Below the pieces are notes generated by a model. It searched no databases. It was not told the origin of the DNA and saw only the letters and a program-made list of their open reading frames with translations. From positions 1 through 39,344 of the IMG/VR virus record IMGVR_UViG_3300046007_012848: 39,344 nucleotides of DNA; one strand, written 5' to 3'. The stretch is from a virus. The first letter of the stretch is position 1. The number at the start of each line of letters is the position of its first letter. The position numbers were made by a program, and so were the translations under genes. This document shows, one piece after another, positions 8,687 through 16,608 of this stretch.

Positions 8687-9444
8687 CTATGTTGGGTTTT
8701 GGACATCAATCTTTTGTTTTACCTTTTTTACATCACGTGGGTGGTCGCATGGCCACCACAGAAGAGATCCTGGCCAACAGGACTTTGCCCATGGTGTTGG
8801 CTGGACCCAAGTCCATGGTACCCATGCATGCTCACAAATACGGACTGGATTGGTACTATATCGATACCGGCTACATTGGCAATGGCATCACCAAAGCCTG
8901 GTTCCGGGTGACCAAAAATTGTCATCAGAACACTGGACCCATCATAGATCGCAGAGATGATCGTATCCGAAGATACCAATTAGATACCACTCGTTATGCC
9001 AGAGGTCGTCGCCTTATGGTTGTTCCGCCCGATGACAAAGTTTGCACACAGTTTGGGTTGGCATCGTCTCGGGCATGGCTGGATGATATTGTGCCCAAAA
9101 TCCAGTCGCTTACTGATCGAGAAATAGTGATCAGATCAAGACCTGCTAGTCGACATGTGAGACAGACAAGAAATCGTTTTGTTGATGCCTTACAAGATGA
9201 TATCAACGCTGTGGTAGTTTTCAACAGCAATTGTGCAGTGGAATCTGTGATGCATGGAATACCCGTGATTTGTCTAGGCGAGAGTGCTGCTGCACCCATG
9301 GCCGGGGATCTACAGCAGATAGATGCACTGCCAGATATAGACACCGATGAAATACATAGATGGCTCAGGCATCTCAGTTACTGTCAATTTACCAAGAAAG
9401 AAATGCAGTTTGGGGTATGCTGGCGGATACTAAATGAAAGATAA
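8683..9444 (+). CDS. GT-B-like surface-polysaccharide family protein, copy B of five
   Basis: A 253-residue protein, directly coupled to copy A by an ATGA overlap. It is the closest relative of copy A: WYYIDTGYIGN, AWFRVTKN, LMVVPPDD, FNSNCAVESVMHGIPVICLG, and HLSYCQFTKKEM with W-R-I-L-N at the end. The first 60 residues are shorter than in copy A. The 3' end overlaps the convergent copy C by 15 bp, so no terminator can lie between them. Confidence 0.6.
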   Translation: MTMLGFGHQSFVLPFLHHVGGRMATTEEILANRTLPMVLAGPKSMVPMHAHKYGLDWYYIDTGYIGNGITKAWFRVTKNCHQNTGPIIDRRDDRIRRYQLDTTRYARGRRLMVVPPDDKVCTQFGLASSRAWLDDIVPKIQSLTDREIVIRSRPASRHVRQTRNRFVDALQDDINAVVVFNSNCAVESVMHGIPVICLGESAAAPMAGDLQQIDALPDIDTDEIHRWLRHLSYCQFTKKEMQFGVCWRILNER

Positions 9445-10329
9445 GAAGTGCCGGTAGATCTCACCTGACTGGCTTTGCTGATCAGTCCAGTGGGCAGCTG
9501 AAAGATCCCAAAGCCATTGTTCTCTGTCGGGGGTTGCTGGTGCTTCAACGTTGGCGATATCATGATTGGCCACAGACCATGACACGCAATCGTTGTCTGC
9601 TACAAATATTGGAATGCCTTGCAAAACAGCGGCCACGCTGGCCGAACTGTTAAAGAACACCGCTGCCCATGCACCTGATAGATCGTCCTGTATGGTACTA
9701 CCTTCGGGGTTCAGTTTTACTCCTGGCAGATCTCTCAGAGCATTCATATCGATAGGATTTTTTGGATGAGGCCGAATCAAGATGGGACGACGAGTCACAG
9801 TCCGTATCTTGCGCACTGTTTGTTGAGTCCAAGCCCACATGTCTGTGCCCTTCATAGACCATCCACCATCGCGTTGCAAGCATACCAGGATGTGATCTCC
9901 CGTGGCACGCCAGGGTGCGCATCGTAATCCCAGTGTTCTACTGATGTTTTGCCAATGTTGTGGTCCGCTGTTTTGATTGGCATAGATATCGCTATTGTAA
10001 TAAACTCCGTCCAGACTGTATCTTAAGAATTGATTGTTGACGTCAGCAAATTTGAAACAACTACCATCTATGGGCATGACACGATGACCACTCTGTGCTT
10101 GTTGAGTGATGACATCTTGTCGCAATTGTATGTGTGGCCCTTTGATACTTTTGCCTACCCACCCTAGGATCACGGCCAATCTACTTGGTAGGACTTGACG
10201 CTCATGCTGTAACAAAACCTTGGCACCCTGTGATCTTGCACCAGTTTCAAATGCTCGCAATACCTGGGCCTTGCGATCGTGATCGGCGATCTTTGGCAGG
10301 CTAGACATGTAGACCACTACATCATGCAT
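9430..10329 (-). CDS. GT-B-like surface-polysaccharide family protein, copy C of five
   Basis: A 299-residue minus-strand protein. It keeps the family landmarks in diverged form: GDHILVCLQRDGGW, RRPILIRPHPKNP, FFNSSASVAAVLQGIPIFVAD and a WDLSAAHWTDQQ tail. The RPHPKNP and FNSSASVAAVL segments make the link to KpsS-like or CDP-glycerol-transferase-like donor domains clearer than in the other copies. The start lies 8 nt inside copy D, so C is translated after D. It is the last gene of the inverted block. Confidence 0.6.
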   Translation of the reverse strand: MHDVVVYMSSLPKIADHDRKAQVLRAFETGARSQGAKVLLQHERQVLPSRLAVILGWVGKSIKGPHIQLRQDVITQQAQSGHRVMPIDGSCFKFADVNNQFLRYSLDGVYYNSDIYANQNSGPQHWQNISRTLGLRCAPWRATGDHILVCLQRDGGWSMKGTDMWAWTQQTVRKIRTVTRRPILIRPHPKNPIDMNALRDLPGVKLNPEGSTIQDDLSGAWAAVFFNSSASVAAVLQGIPIFVADNDCVSWSVANHDIANVEAPATPDREQWLWDLSAAHWTDQQSQSGEIYRHFLSFI

Positions 10330-11380
10330 GGTATTTCTGGACTATTTCTAAGGCATGACCTTGATGTATTTCTTGTTCCGTGAACTGGCTGTAGGTCAGC
10401 GCACACAACCAATCACCAATGCTGCCACGATAGAGATCATTGATATCTTCGATCTTGGTCCGCGCCACAGGTTGCGTGATGTGGGTGTGCAAGGTGATGA
10501 TAGGAATGCCCAGCCAGATGGCCTCTATGGCCGCAGCACTGCTGTCAGAGATTACACAGTACACATCCGGATCATTCTTGAGATCGTCGTACAAGCTCGA
10601 CCGGATCTTGCGATTGTTGTCTTTGAATCGGAACTCTAGCGGTCTGTTTGTATACTTCCTGATTTGTTGCTTGATATGCAGCTTCCATTGATCTACTGTG
10701 GTATCGTGCAAAGCATAGTGTCGATCACTGGCCAATACCACTACTATTCGATCACCCGAGGTGCGCCATGGCCGTGGCAGACTATCCGGCAGATCCAAAC
10801 GATCTGCCGGAAAATCGCGCTGTCGAACATCGTGATGGAGATCGTTGTGCACCAGCCTGTGCCATTTTTTCTCTTTTGTCAGGAAATTGGTATAACCGGC
10901 ATCTATAAACCAAAAATCCTGTTGGGTCTTTTGCCGGTGTAGCAATAAGTCGATGTGCTGATTACCATGGATAACCACGCTGTCGGTATCAAGCACCTGC
11001 GCTGCAGTTGTGGCCATCTCGGCCCAGTCATCCAATTGGCAGGCAACATCTTTGGCCATGCAATTGATAGTAGAAATATCTATGCCACGATTCTTTGGCA
11101 ATCGGCTTGAGTTATCGGCCAGCCATTGGCACAGAGGCCTGTACCATTTTTTGTAGTGCTTGACTATGTTGTGGTAATAAGATTCTATGTCTGATTTCAG
11201 CAAAGTGTTTACTTCGCCAAAATCAACAGACAATACCCGAGTTTTGGCAAACTTCTTTTTGTGTTTGTCTAGGTATTCTTGTGTACGGAAAGCGGTCTGC
11301 GGAAATCGACACAGGCGGCGTTTCAGCACGCGTCGTGCGAGAGGTTGCACTATCTGATTGAGATTCAGCAAATATTTCAT
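10322..11380 (-). CDS. GT-B-like surface-polysaccharide family protein, copy D of five
   Basis: A 352-residue minus-strand protein, the longest of the five because of an extra N-terminal part of about 100 residues. The ATG at 11380 shares a base with the previous stop (TGATG); an in-frame TTG three codons earlier is less likely. Shared motifs: FWFIDAGYTN, DRIVVVLAS, TNRPLEFRFKD, SDSSAAAIEAIWLGIPIITL and LTYSQFTEQEI. It shares the likely GT-B donor fold with its relatives; substrate unknown. Confidence 0.6.
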   Translation of the reverse strand: MKYLLNLNQIVQPLARRVLKRRLCRFPQTAFRTQEYLDKHKKKFAKTRVLSVDFGEVNTLLKSDIESYYHNIVKHYKKWYRPLCQWLADNSSRLPKNRGIDISTINCMAKDVACQLDDWAEMATTAAQVLDTDSVVIHGNQHIDLLLHRQKTQQDFWFIDAGYTNFLTKEKKWHRLVHNDLHHDVRQRDFPADRLDLPDSLPRPWRTSGDRIVVVLASDRHYALHDTTVDQWKLHIKQQIRKYTNRPLEFRFKDNNRKIRSSLYDDLKNDPDVYCVISDSSAAAIEAIWLGIPIITLHTHITQPVARTKIEDINDLYRGSIGDWLCALTYSQFTEQEIHQGHALEIVQKYHA

Positions 11381-12027
11381 CAACGCCAACCCATGACATG
11401 ATCATTGTTTACTGTGTGAAGTATGACAGCACCCCAGTTTTGCAAGGTTTGCAAGGCCCCTGTGGTATCACCGTGTCCCACGTCTTTGTGCTTTTTATCT
11501 TCTATCACGATGATTGGACGATATCTTTTGATCGTGGCTTCTGCACCCGCTAATATTTTGTTCTCAAATCCTTCGCAATCGATCTTGATGTAATCTATCT
11601 CTGGAAACTCCAAAGAATCTAAAGTGACCATATGCACCGTGCCTCGGCCATAGGATGCTGTGTCCACATGGGTATGACCAGTATTGCCCGCAGTGATGAT
11701 CATGTCTACCGTGGTGTTGCAATCTCCCAGAGCGAGATCCAATAGTTGAAGATTGTTGGCAGGAACATTTTGGCGAAGACACTGACCAAATTCGGCCACA
11801 GGCTCAAAGGCCACTACATTTGCGAACTCAGTGCAGAGCTCTTTGCTCCACAGTCCGACATTGGCTCCTATATCCAGGGCTAGATTTTTCTGTGAGCAAC
11901 GATCGATGCTGATCCGGCGTACCTTGTGTTGATAAACGGCCTCACCACCTTTGTTGACATGCTTGGTCAGCATCTCGGCGAAATGAGTGTCTTGGTCTGG
12001 AAACCACCATCCGTGTGCTTGGTACAT
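11380..12027 (-). CDS. FkbM-family methyltransferase
   Basis: A 215-residue protein with NLALDIGANVGLWSKEL (SAM loop), VVAFEPVAEFGQCL, and YIKIDCEGFENKIL followed by RPIIVIEDK. This series is diagnostic of the FkbM family, whose members O-methylate sugars and other hydroxyls and are frequent in LPS and capsule loci. It lies between a glycosyltransferase (2 nt gap) and copy D in the minus-strand block. Confidence 0.85.
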   Translation of the reverse strand: MYQAHGWWFPDQDTHFAEMLTKHVNKGGEAVYQHKVRRISIDRCSQKNLALDIGANVGLWSKELCTEFANVVAFEPVAEFGQCLRQNVPANNLQLLDLALGDCNTTVDMIITAGNTGHTHVDTASYGRGTVHMVTLDSLEFPEIDYIKIDCEGFENKILAGAEATIKRYRPIIVIEDKKHKDVGHGDTTGALQTLQNWGAVILHTVNNDHVMGWR

Positions 12028-12029
12028 GA

Positions 12030-12845
12030 TTATCCGTTGGTCACGATCTTTTTCCAGTAAGGATGATCGAGATGTTGTTTGATGTCTTTGGACATGCTCC
12101 TGCCTTGCGATTTACGAGATCCTTTGGCATGATCCATGCATGTGCCCAGCACACTGTTGATAAAAGGATGCCCGGCCAGTTTGGTATTTTGGTCATGATT
12201 GAGATTATGGAAGAGATTTTGTTGATGATATTTCCTGCGGACGATGTCCCATATGTAGCTATCATGCCACTCCGGATGATCGAATATCTTGTCTGTTTCA
12301 TACATTCCAACAAAGTCGCTGATAAAATTCTTGGTCATGGCATGATCAAGATTGTAACCAACCCAACCACATTCACTGTGATATCGTTCACCTCGACCTA
12401 GATATGATATCACTGCATTGCCAGGACAAACGGCATCGAGCCAAGAGAGGGTCACCACACTGTGTGTATGGGTGTCAGCGTCTAACCAGATCATCCAACC
12501 AGAATCAATCATGCCTGCACACAACGCAACACTGAAGACTTTGTAACTGAATCTTACTGCGTCCCAACGGAACTGTTTTTTTGGATCAAATATGCCCGGT
12601 GGTCCAGCGCGGCCATGCGCCAAATCGTTACTGGCATGACGATGCAAAAAATCTCTCAACATGGGGCTCTGTTCTACGAGATCTACGCTGCTGACATTTG
12701 AGCGGGTGATCTTGGGTGTGCAGTTTTCGGTGCAAATCATGAGATGGACCTCAGCAGGCCAAAACTTTTCAAAACTATCGATCATCCTCTGACCATAGGT
12801 ATCTAGACCTGCCTGGTTGAAAGTGGTAATTACGGTGTACTTCAC
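12030..12845 (-). CDS. GT-A-like glycosyltransferase
   Basis: A 271-residue protein that starts with GTG (12845). The N-terminal MKYTVITTFN, the DxD motif in WMIWLDADTHTH (122-124), and SECGWVGYNLDH match a GT-A transferase type found in phage glycan islands. The start is only 9 bp from the start of the divergent gene at 12855, and a CATAAATA octamer (12850-12857, minus strand) abuts the GTG. It is first in the minus-strand block. Confidence 0.65.
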   Translation of the reverse strand: MKYTVITTFNQAGLDTYGQRMIDSFEKFWPAEVHLMICTENCTPKITRSNVSSVDLVEQSPMLRDFLHRHASNDLAHGRAGPPGIFDPKKQFRWDAVRFSYKVFSVALCAGMIDSGWMIWLDADTHTHSVVTLSWLDAVCPGNAVISYLGRGERYHSECGWVGYNLDHAMTKNFISDFVGMYETDKIFDHPEWHDSYIWDIVRRKYHQQNLFHNLNHDQNTKLAGHPFINSVLGTCMDHAKGSRKSQGRSMSKDIKQHLDHPYWKKIVTNG

Positions 12846-12849
12846 GCAA

Positions 12850-12857
12850 TATTTATG
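12850..12857 (-). promoter_or_regulatory. Late-promoter-like CATAAATA
   Basis: One mismatch to TATAAATA. By T4 spacing the start of transcription would be 12844, within one base of the GTG start at 12845. The octamer covers the ATG of the divergent gene at 12855. Confidence 0.4.
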
Positions 12858-13700
12858 GTCAATAACATAGCATATTTTCCTTCTCAGTGCGCCAGGAACG
12901 CCGCACCCGTGATGTCAGCCCTCTTGGTAGCATTGCGCAGAGCTGGCATACACCCTGTGGCAAACGATCTTGACTGCGATGCGGCATTGATCTGGTCTGT
13001 GCTTTGGTCAGGGCGCATGGCTGCCAATCGGTCGGTGTACGAGCACTACAAAAGATCCAACCGGCCCGTGATCGTGATAGATGTGGGCGCCCTCCATCGA
13101 GGTAGGACTTGGAAAGTGGCCATTGACAATGTCAATGCTTTGGGCTACTATGGCCATCAGCATGATCTTGACATGGATAGACCGAACAAGTTAGGTGTGC
13201 GACTTGTTGATCCAATCAGCCGTGCGGATCATATACTGATCGCGGCGCAACATCGCAACAGCCTACAGTGGACAGGACAGCAGACACCAGAGACATGGGT
13301 GCAACAAAAAGTACAGGAACTGCGCAGCCATACCGATCGGCCCATAGTTATCAGATCTCATCCCAGATCACCATTGAAGAATTTGCCCGTGTTGCCCGGA
13401 ACCGAGATAGAGACACCCCGGCAACAACCCCATACTTACGATGATTTTGACATGGATCTTGCTTGCCATGCAGTGATCAATCATTGCAGTGGACCTGGCA
13501 TACAAGCGGCCATTTGCCAAACACCCGTGGTAGTTGACAGATCTAGCCTGGCTTGGCCAGTGTCCATAAGTATGAAACATGTCAATGATCCTCCAACACA
13601 AGACAGACAACGATGGTTCATCGAAATATGCCATACGGAATACACCTTGGAAGAATTGTCACAAGGACTCTGGCTTACAAGATTAGCAAATAAACTATGA
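12855..13700 (+). CDS. GT-B-like surface-polysaccharide family protein, copy E of five
   Basis: A 281-residue protein on the plus strand beyond the inverted block. It keeps RPVIVIDVGALHRG, DHILIAAQHRNS, TDRPIVIRSHPRSP, NHCSGPGIQAAICQTPVVVD and ICHTEYTLEELSQG, which align with copies A-D. RSHPRSP and the C-x-G-P-G loop resemble the donor site of CDP-glycerol- or capsule-type GT-B enzymes. There is no room for its own promoter in the 9-bp gap upstream, so it is presumably read from an element inside 12030-12845. The stop overlaps the next start as ATGA. Confidence 0.6.
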   Translation: MVNNIAYFPSQCARNAAPVMSALLVALRRAGIHPVANDLDCDAALIWSVLWSGRMAANRSVYEHYKRSNRPVIVIDVGALHRGRTWKVAIDNVNALGYYGHQHDLDMDRPNKLGVRLVDPISRADHILIAAQHRNSLQWTGQQTPETWVQQKVQELRSHTDRPIVIRSHPRSPLKNLPVLPGTEIETPRQQPHTYDDFDMDLACHAVINHCSGPGIQAAICQTPVVVDRSSLAWPVSISMKHVNDPPTQDRQRWFIEICHTEYTLEELSQGLWLTRLANKL

Positions 13701-14419
13701 ACCATGCATTGATCAATTGTGCCTGTGTCATCCACGGTGACAAGTACGACTGGCGTTATGTAGAAAATCTCCGTCGCATGCTGGATCGTTGTTCCTCTAG
13801 AGACATCCGATTGCACGTCTGGACAGAAGCCCGGCGAGCTGTGCCCAGCGATTACATCAAACATGAATTGACGGAGTGGCCGGGGGTATCTGGTCCCAGG
13901 AAATCATGGTGGTACAAGATGCAGATGTTCAATGTTAAAAACAAGATCGATGCTCCTTTGCTGTTTTTTGATCTTGATACGGTCATAGTCAACAAAATAG
14001 ATTGGATCACGGACCTGCCGTTGGATCGCTTTTGGGCAGTGCGTGATTTCCGATATCTTTGGCGATCGGACAGGCAAGAAATAAATTCCAGCATCATGTA
14101 TTGGGATCCAAACAAGTTCCATTGGATCTGGGATGGATGGGTACAACAAGATCGTAATGCCATGATCAAGCAATTTTCCGGTGATCAAGATTATCTTAAC
14201 TCTATACTACCTGCAGAGCAGATCGGCTTTCTTGACCCACAAAAGATCTTGAGTTACCGCTGGCAGATCAAAGATGGTGGTTGGGATAACCAAAGACGCA
14301 CACATCGGCACCCCGGAGCAGGAGCAAACATACCCAAGGAATCTTCTGTGATAGTGTTTCATGGCAGTCCTAAACCGCATGAAGTTCAGGAACGCTCTAT
14401 CCTTGAGCACTGGGGTTGA
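13697..14419 (+). CDS. GT-A-like glycosyltransferase
   Basis: A 240-residue protein with LLFFDLDTVIV (DxD at 92-94), INSSIMYWDP, GDQDYLNSI and VIVFHGSPKPHEV. This layout (FDLDxVI ... S.M.W ... DQ..LN ... FHG.PKP) is common to a family of phage and bacterial glycosyltransferases. It is the last gene of the glycan island. Its stop codon lies inside the -35 element of the first sigma70-like promoter of the next region. Confidence 0.7.
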   Translation: MNHALINCACVIHGDKYDWRYVENLRRMLDRCSSRDIRLHVWTEARRAVPSDYIKHELTEWPGVSGPRKSWWYKMQMFNVKNKIDAPLLFFDLDTVIVNKIDWITDLPLDRFWAVRDFRYLWRSDRQEINSSIMYWDPNKFHWIWDGWVQQDRNAMIKQFSGDQDYLNSILPAEQIGFLDPQKILSYRWQIKDGGWDNQRRTHRHPGAGANIPKESSVIVFHGSPKPHEVQERSILEHWG

Positions 14420-14444
14420 CCAGAAAAGATCATTTGTCTATACT
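14416..14444 (+). promoter_or_regulatory. Sigma70-type promoter, TTGACC-17-TATACT
   Basis: The -35 is at 14416-14421 and the -10 at 14439-14444, with an ideal 17-bp spacer. It shares TTGACCAGAAA with the promoter at 14576, so the two look like related copies. The expected start of transcription is about 14451, at or next to the ATG of a 34-codon ORF. Confidence 0.7.
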
Positions 14445-14451
14445 AACATAC

Positions 14452-14556
14452 ATGCTGAAAAGATATACTCCGCCCCCGGCAACGATCCAGGGTATCCTAT
14501 TACAAGGTGTAAATCCTAAGTCCGGGTGTATGGATCTGTTGGTAAGTGCTTACTAA
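14452..14556 (+). CDS. Possible 34-residue leader peptide or small early protein
   Basis: The ORF runs ATG to TAA between two tandem promoters and encodes a peptide starting MLKRYTPPPATIQG. No ribosome-binding site is visible, but the expected transcript start falls on or next to the ATG. No similarity is recognised. The rest of the 14420-14636 gap holds an inverted repeat GTAAG-TG-CTTAC (14542-14553), the second promoter and the leader of the AAA+ gene. Confidence 0.2.
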   Translation: MLKRYTPPPATIQGILLQGVNPKSGCMDLLVSAY

Positions 14557-14575
14557 CCTAGTGTTTCTGCGGCGG

Positions 14576-14604
14576 TTGACCAGAAATACTGTTTTTCGTA
14601 CAAT
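14576..14604 (+). promoter_or_regulatory. Sigma70-type promoter, TTGACC-17-TACAAT
   Basis: The -35 is at 14576-14581 and the -10 at 14599-14604 with a 17-bp spacer. A leader of about 26 nt with an AGGAG box (14625-14629) leads to the ATG at 14637. This is the likely early promoter of the AAA+ gene. Confidence 0.75.
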
Positions 14605-14636
14605 AATAGAACAATAACGCTATAGGAGCATAGCAA

Positions 14637-15656
14637 ATGACACAAGTCCTAATCCGCAATGGTGAGTATCGCAAACAAGACGTATCAGGCCTAAGCTTTA
14701 CCCTGTTACGAGATTTCCAAACCGACGCCCGAGGTGGCAATGTGGTGGTAGCCAATAGTGGTATATTCCCAGGCATGCCGGAACAGATCCGCATCCGTGT
14801 GGACTCAATTGAAGACATCGAAATCACAGGAGCCCGTCCAGTGTCTAAACAAGACAAAGTAGTAGAGTTCGTCAAGCCCGAAGAGACCGACGAGCAGGTC
14901 ATGGACCGTATCGAGAAACGCTTCTCCATACTCGACGACATGACCAAGGCCGCCATCGCTGGCGACATCCGTGCCATGATCGTTGTGGGCCCCCCGGGGG
15001 TTGGTAAGTCCTACGGTGTAGAGTACCAACTTGAGAAGGCTGGTATGTTTGACCAGATCTCTGGCAAGAAGATCAAGTACCAAGTGATCAAGGGTGCCAT
15101 GACTCCCATCGGTTTGTATTGCACACTCTACAAGAATTCCGATCCACGAAATGTCTTGGTATTCGATGACTGTGACAGCATCCTGTTGGACGATGTGGCC
15201 TTGAACATCCTCAAGGCCGCCTTGGACTCGGGCAAAAAGCGTCGCATCCACTGGAATGCGGACTCATCGATGTTGCGTCGTGAAGGTGTGCCAGACCAGT
15301 TCGACTTCAAAGGTTCAGTGATCTTCATTACCAACCTAAAGTTTGATCACCTCAAATCGAAGAAACTGCAAGACCACCTAGAGGCCCTCCAGAGTCGCTG
15401 TCACTTCCTGGATCTCACACTGGACACCACCCGTGACAAGATACTCCGTATCCGCCAGATCTTCCGTAAGGGCGATCTGTTCCAGGACTACGATTTCACA
15501 CCCGAGCAGGGCGAACAGATCGTGCAGTTCATGCAAGACAACCATGCCAAACTACGCGAGATTTCGTTGCGTATGGCTTTGAAGTTGGCTGATCTGACCA
15601 AGATCGGCGACAACTGGCAAGCCTTGGCTGAGAGCACTTGCATGAAGCACGGATAG
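14637..15656 (+). CDS. AAA+ ATPase
   Basis: A 339-residue protein. Walker A is GPPGVGKS at 118-125, Walker B is VLVFDDCDS at about 173-181, a sensor-1-like FITN ends at residue 233, and ALQSRCHFLDL (SRC at 253-255) resembles the SRC motif of clamp-loader and related AAA+ proteins. The first 95 residues have no familiar motif. It could be a replication or packaging-coupled ATPase; it is not obviously gp44, since it is not followed by a gp62-type gene and its N-terminus differs. It stands alone between a sigma70-like promoter and a strong terminator, so it is an independent early transcription unit. Confidence 0.75.
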   Translation: MTQVLIRNGEYRKQDVSGLSFTLLRDFQTDARGGNVVVANSGIFPGMPEQIRIRVDSIEDIEITGARPVSKQDKVVEFVKPEETDEQVMDRIEKRFSILDDMTKAAIAGDIRAMIVVGPPGVGKSYGVEYQLEKAGMFDQISGKKIKYQVIKGAMTPIGLYCTLYKNSDPRNVLVFDDCDSILLDDVALNILKAALDSGKKRRIHWNADSSMLRREGVPDQFDFKGSVIFITNLKFDHLKSKKLQDHLEALQSRCHFLDLTLDTTRDKILRIRQIFRKGDLFQDYDFTPEQGEQIVQFMQDNHAKLREISLRMALKLADLTKIGDNWQALAESTCMKHG

Positions 15657-15705
15657 GCTTACCCGGATCGCCATCAAAGTCTAGCTCCTAGGCGATTCGT
15701 TTGAC

Positions 15706-15737
15706 ACAGGTGCCCGTAAAACGGCACCTGTTTTTTT
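15706..15737 (+). terminator. Intrinsic terminator after the AAA+ gene
   Basis: A perfect 9-bp stem, ACAGGTGCC (15706-15714) with GGCACCTGT (15723-15731), has an 8-nt loop and is followed by a T run to 15737. A second weaker hairpin, GGATCGCC with GGCGATT (15665-15697), lies between the stop codon and this terminator. Confidence 0.9.
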
Positions 15738-15789
15738 GATATAAGTTCCAGAAAGTAAGTACTAAGTATCTACGGCACTATCTTGGTCT

Positions 15790-16608
15790 ATGAACAAGCA
15801 AATAAAATTATCTTTTCAAGAAACTGGCGACAGTCTATTTTTTGATATCATCAATCCAGAGTTAGCTCATTGGTTTGTGCAGACTAGCCAACGACTTGGA
15901 AATCGTTATTCTCTCGGAGATCAGGTTGTAGATGAAATTAAAAGATCTAACAGACCTTTCATTGATGAAGAAATAGATTATGTAAATCTGGTTAATCAAC
16001 AGTTAGAAAAACTTAAAATGCCAACTTTTGAATTGCCCACTGATTGGTATGATCAAAAACAATTGAACAAACTGCACAAAGATTGGGGAGAAACAAGAAT
16101 AAAATGGCCAAAACTGACCGAATTATTTTATAAACTTGATCCTAGGTTATTTCAAGCCTATCAAGAGATGAATTGTCATATTCACTTTATAGAAAATTCT
16201 TTCCGCTGGATATTTCGAGATCCAACACATTGGAGAGAATCAAATCCTTTTAAAGATGTTTTTTATGAATGGCAAGTTTGCCACCTATATATCATGTACC
16301 CTGGGCACGGTCGTGAAGCTTTTGAAAAATTTCGTAATATGGATACTTACGATGACATCTATAGAGATAATGTTAATTGGGATAATATCGATTCTGCTTT
16401 AGGAATAAATTTGGTCCGACCTTTCAAAATGACACCTCCAGAAGAATTTTTAGTTTGGTGCCAAGAAAAAAATCTAGTGCCGCATCGCGAATATATTCCT
16501 TTGGCAAATTTAACTGATTGGGAAAAAAATACCACTATGGCTAGACAAATAGTCGCTAAAAATGTTACAATAAAAGACAACTATTTTTGTCTGGAAATTG
16601 TAAATTGA
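15790..16608 (+). CDS. AT-rich hypothetical protein
   Basis: A 272-residue protein of no recognised family. It is rich in Trp, Tyr, Asp and Asn, with repeated aromatic-acidic stretches (FELPTDWYDQKQLNKL, IFRDPTHWRESNPF, MYPGHGREAFEKF) and no signal peptide or membrane segment. Its GC content is roughly one third by eye, against about half in the flanking genes, and its codons favour A/T at third positions. It sits just after a terminator and ends with a TTGA overlap onto uvsW. This looks like a recent insertion. No promoter was recognised in 15738-15789. Confidence 0.6.
   Translation: MNKQIKLSFQETGDSLFFDIINPELAHWFVQTSQRLGNRYSLGDQVVDEIKRSNRPFIDEEIDYVNLVNQQLEKLKMPTFELPTDWYDQKQLNKLHKDWGETRIKWPKLTELFYKLDPRLFQAYQEMNCHIHFIENSFRWIFRDPTHWRESNPFKDVFYEWQVCHLYIMYPGHGREAFEKFRNMDTYDDIYRDNVNWDNIDSALGINLVRPFKMTPPEEFLVWCQEKNLVPHREYIPLANLTDWEKNTTMARQIVAKNVTIKDNYFCLEIVN

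Noticed and set aside
14420-14636. A tRNA or other structured RNA gene in the largest intergenic gap
   Set aside because: No cloverleaf or TTC-loop pattern is visible; the gap is explained by two promoters, a leader and a small inverted repeat.
15701-15731. TTGACA at 15702 as a promoter -35 element
   Set aside because: The hexamer is part of the lead-in to a perfect terminator stem, and no -10 follows at 16-18 bp.
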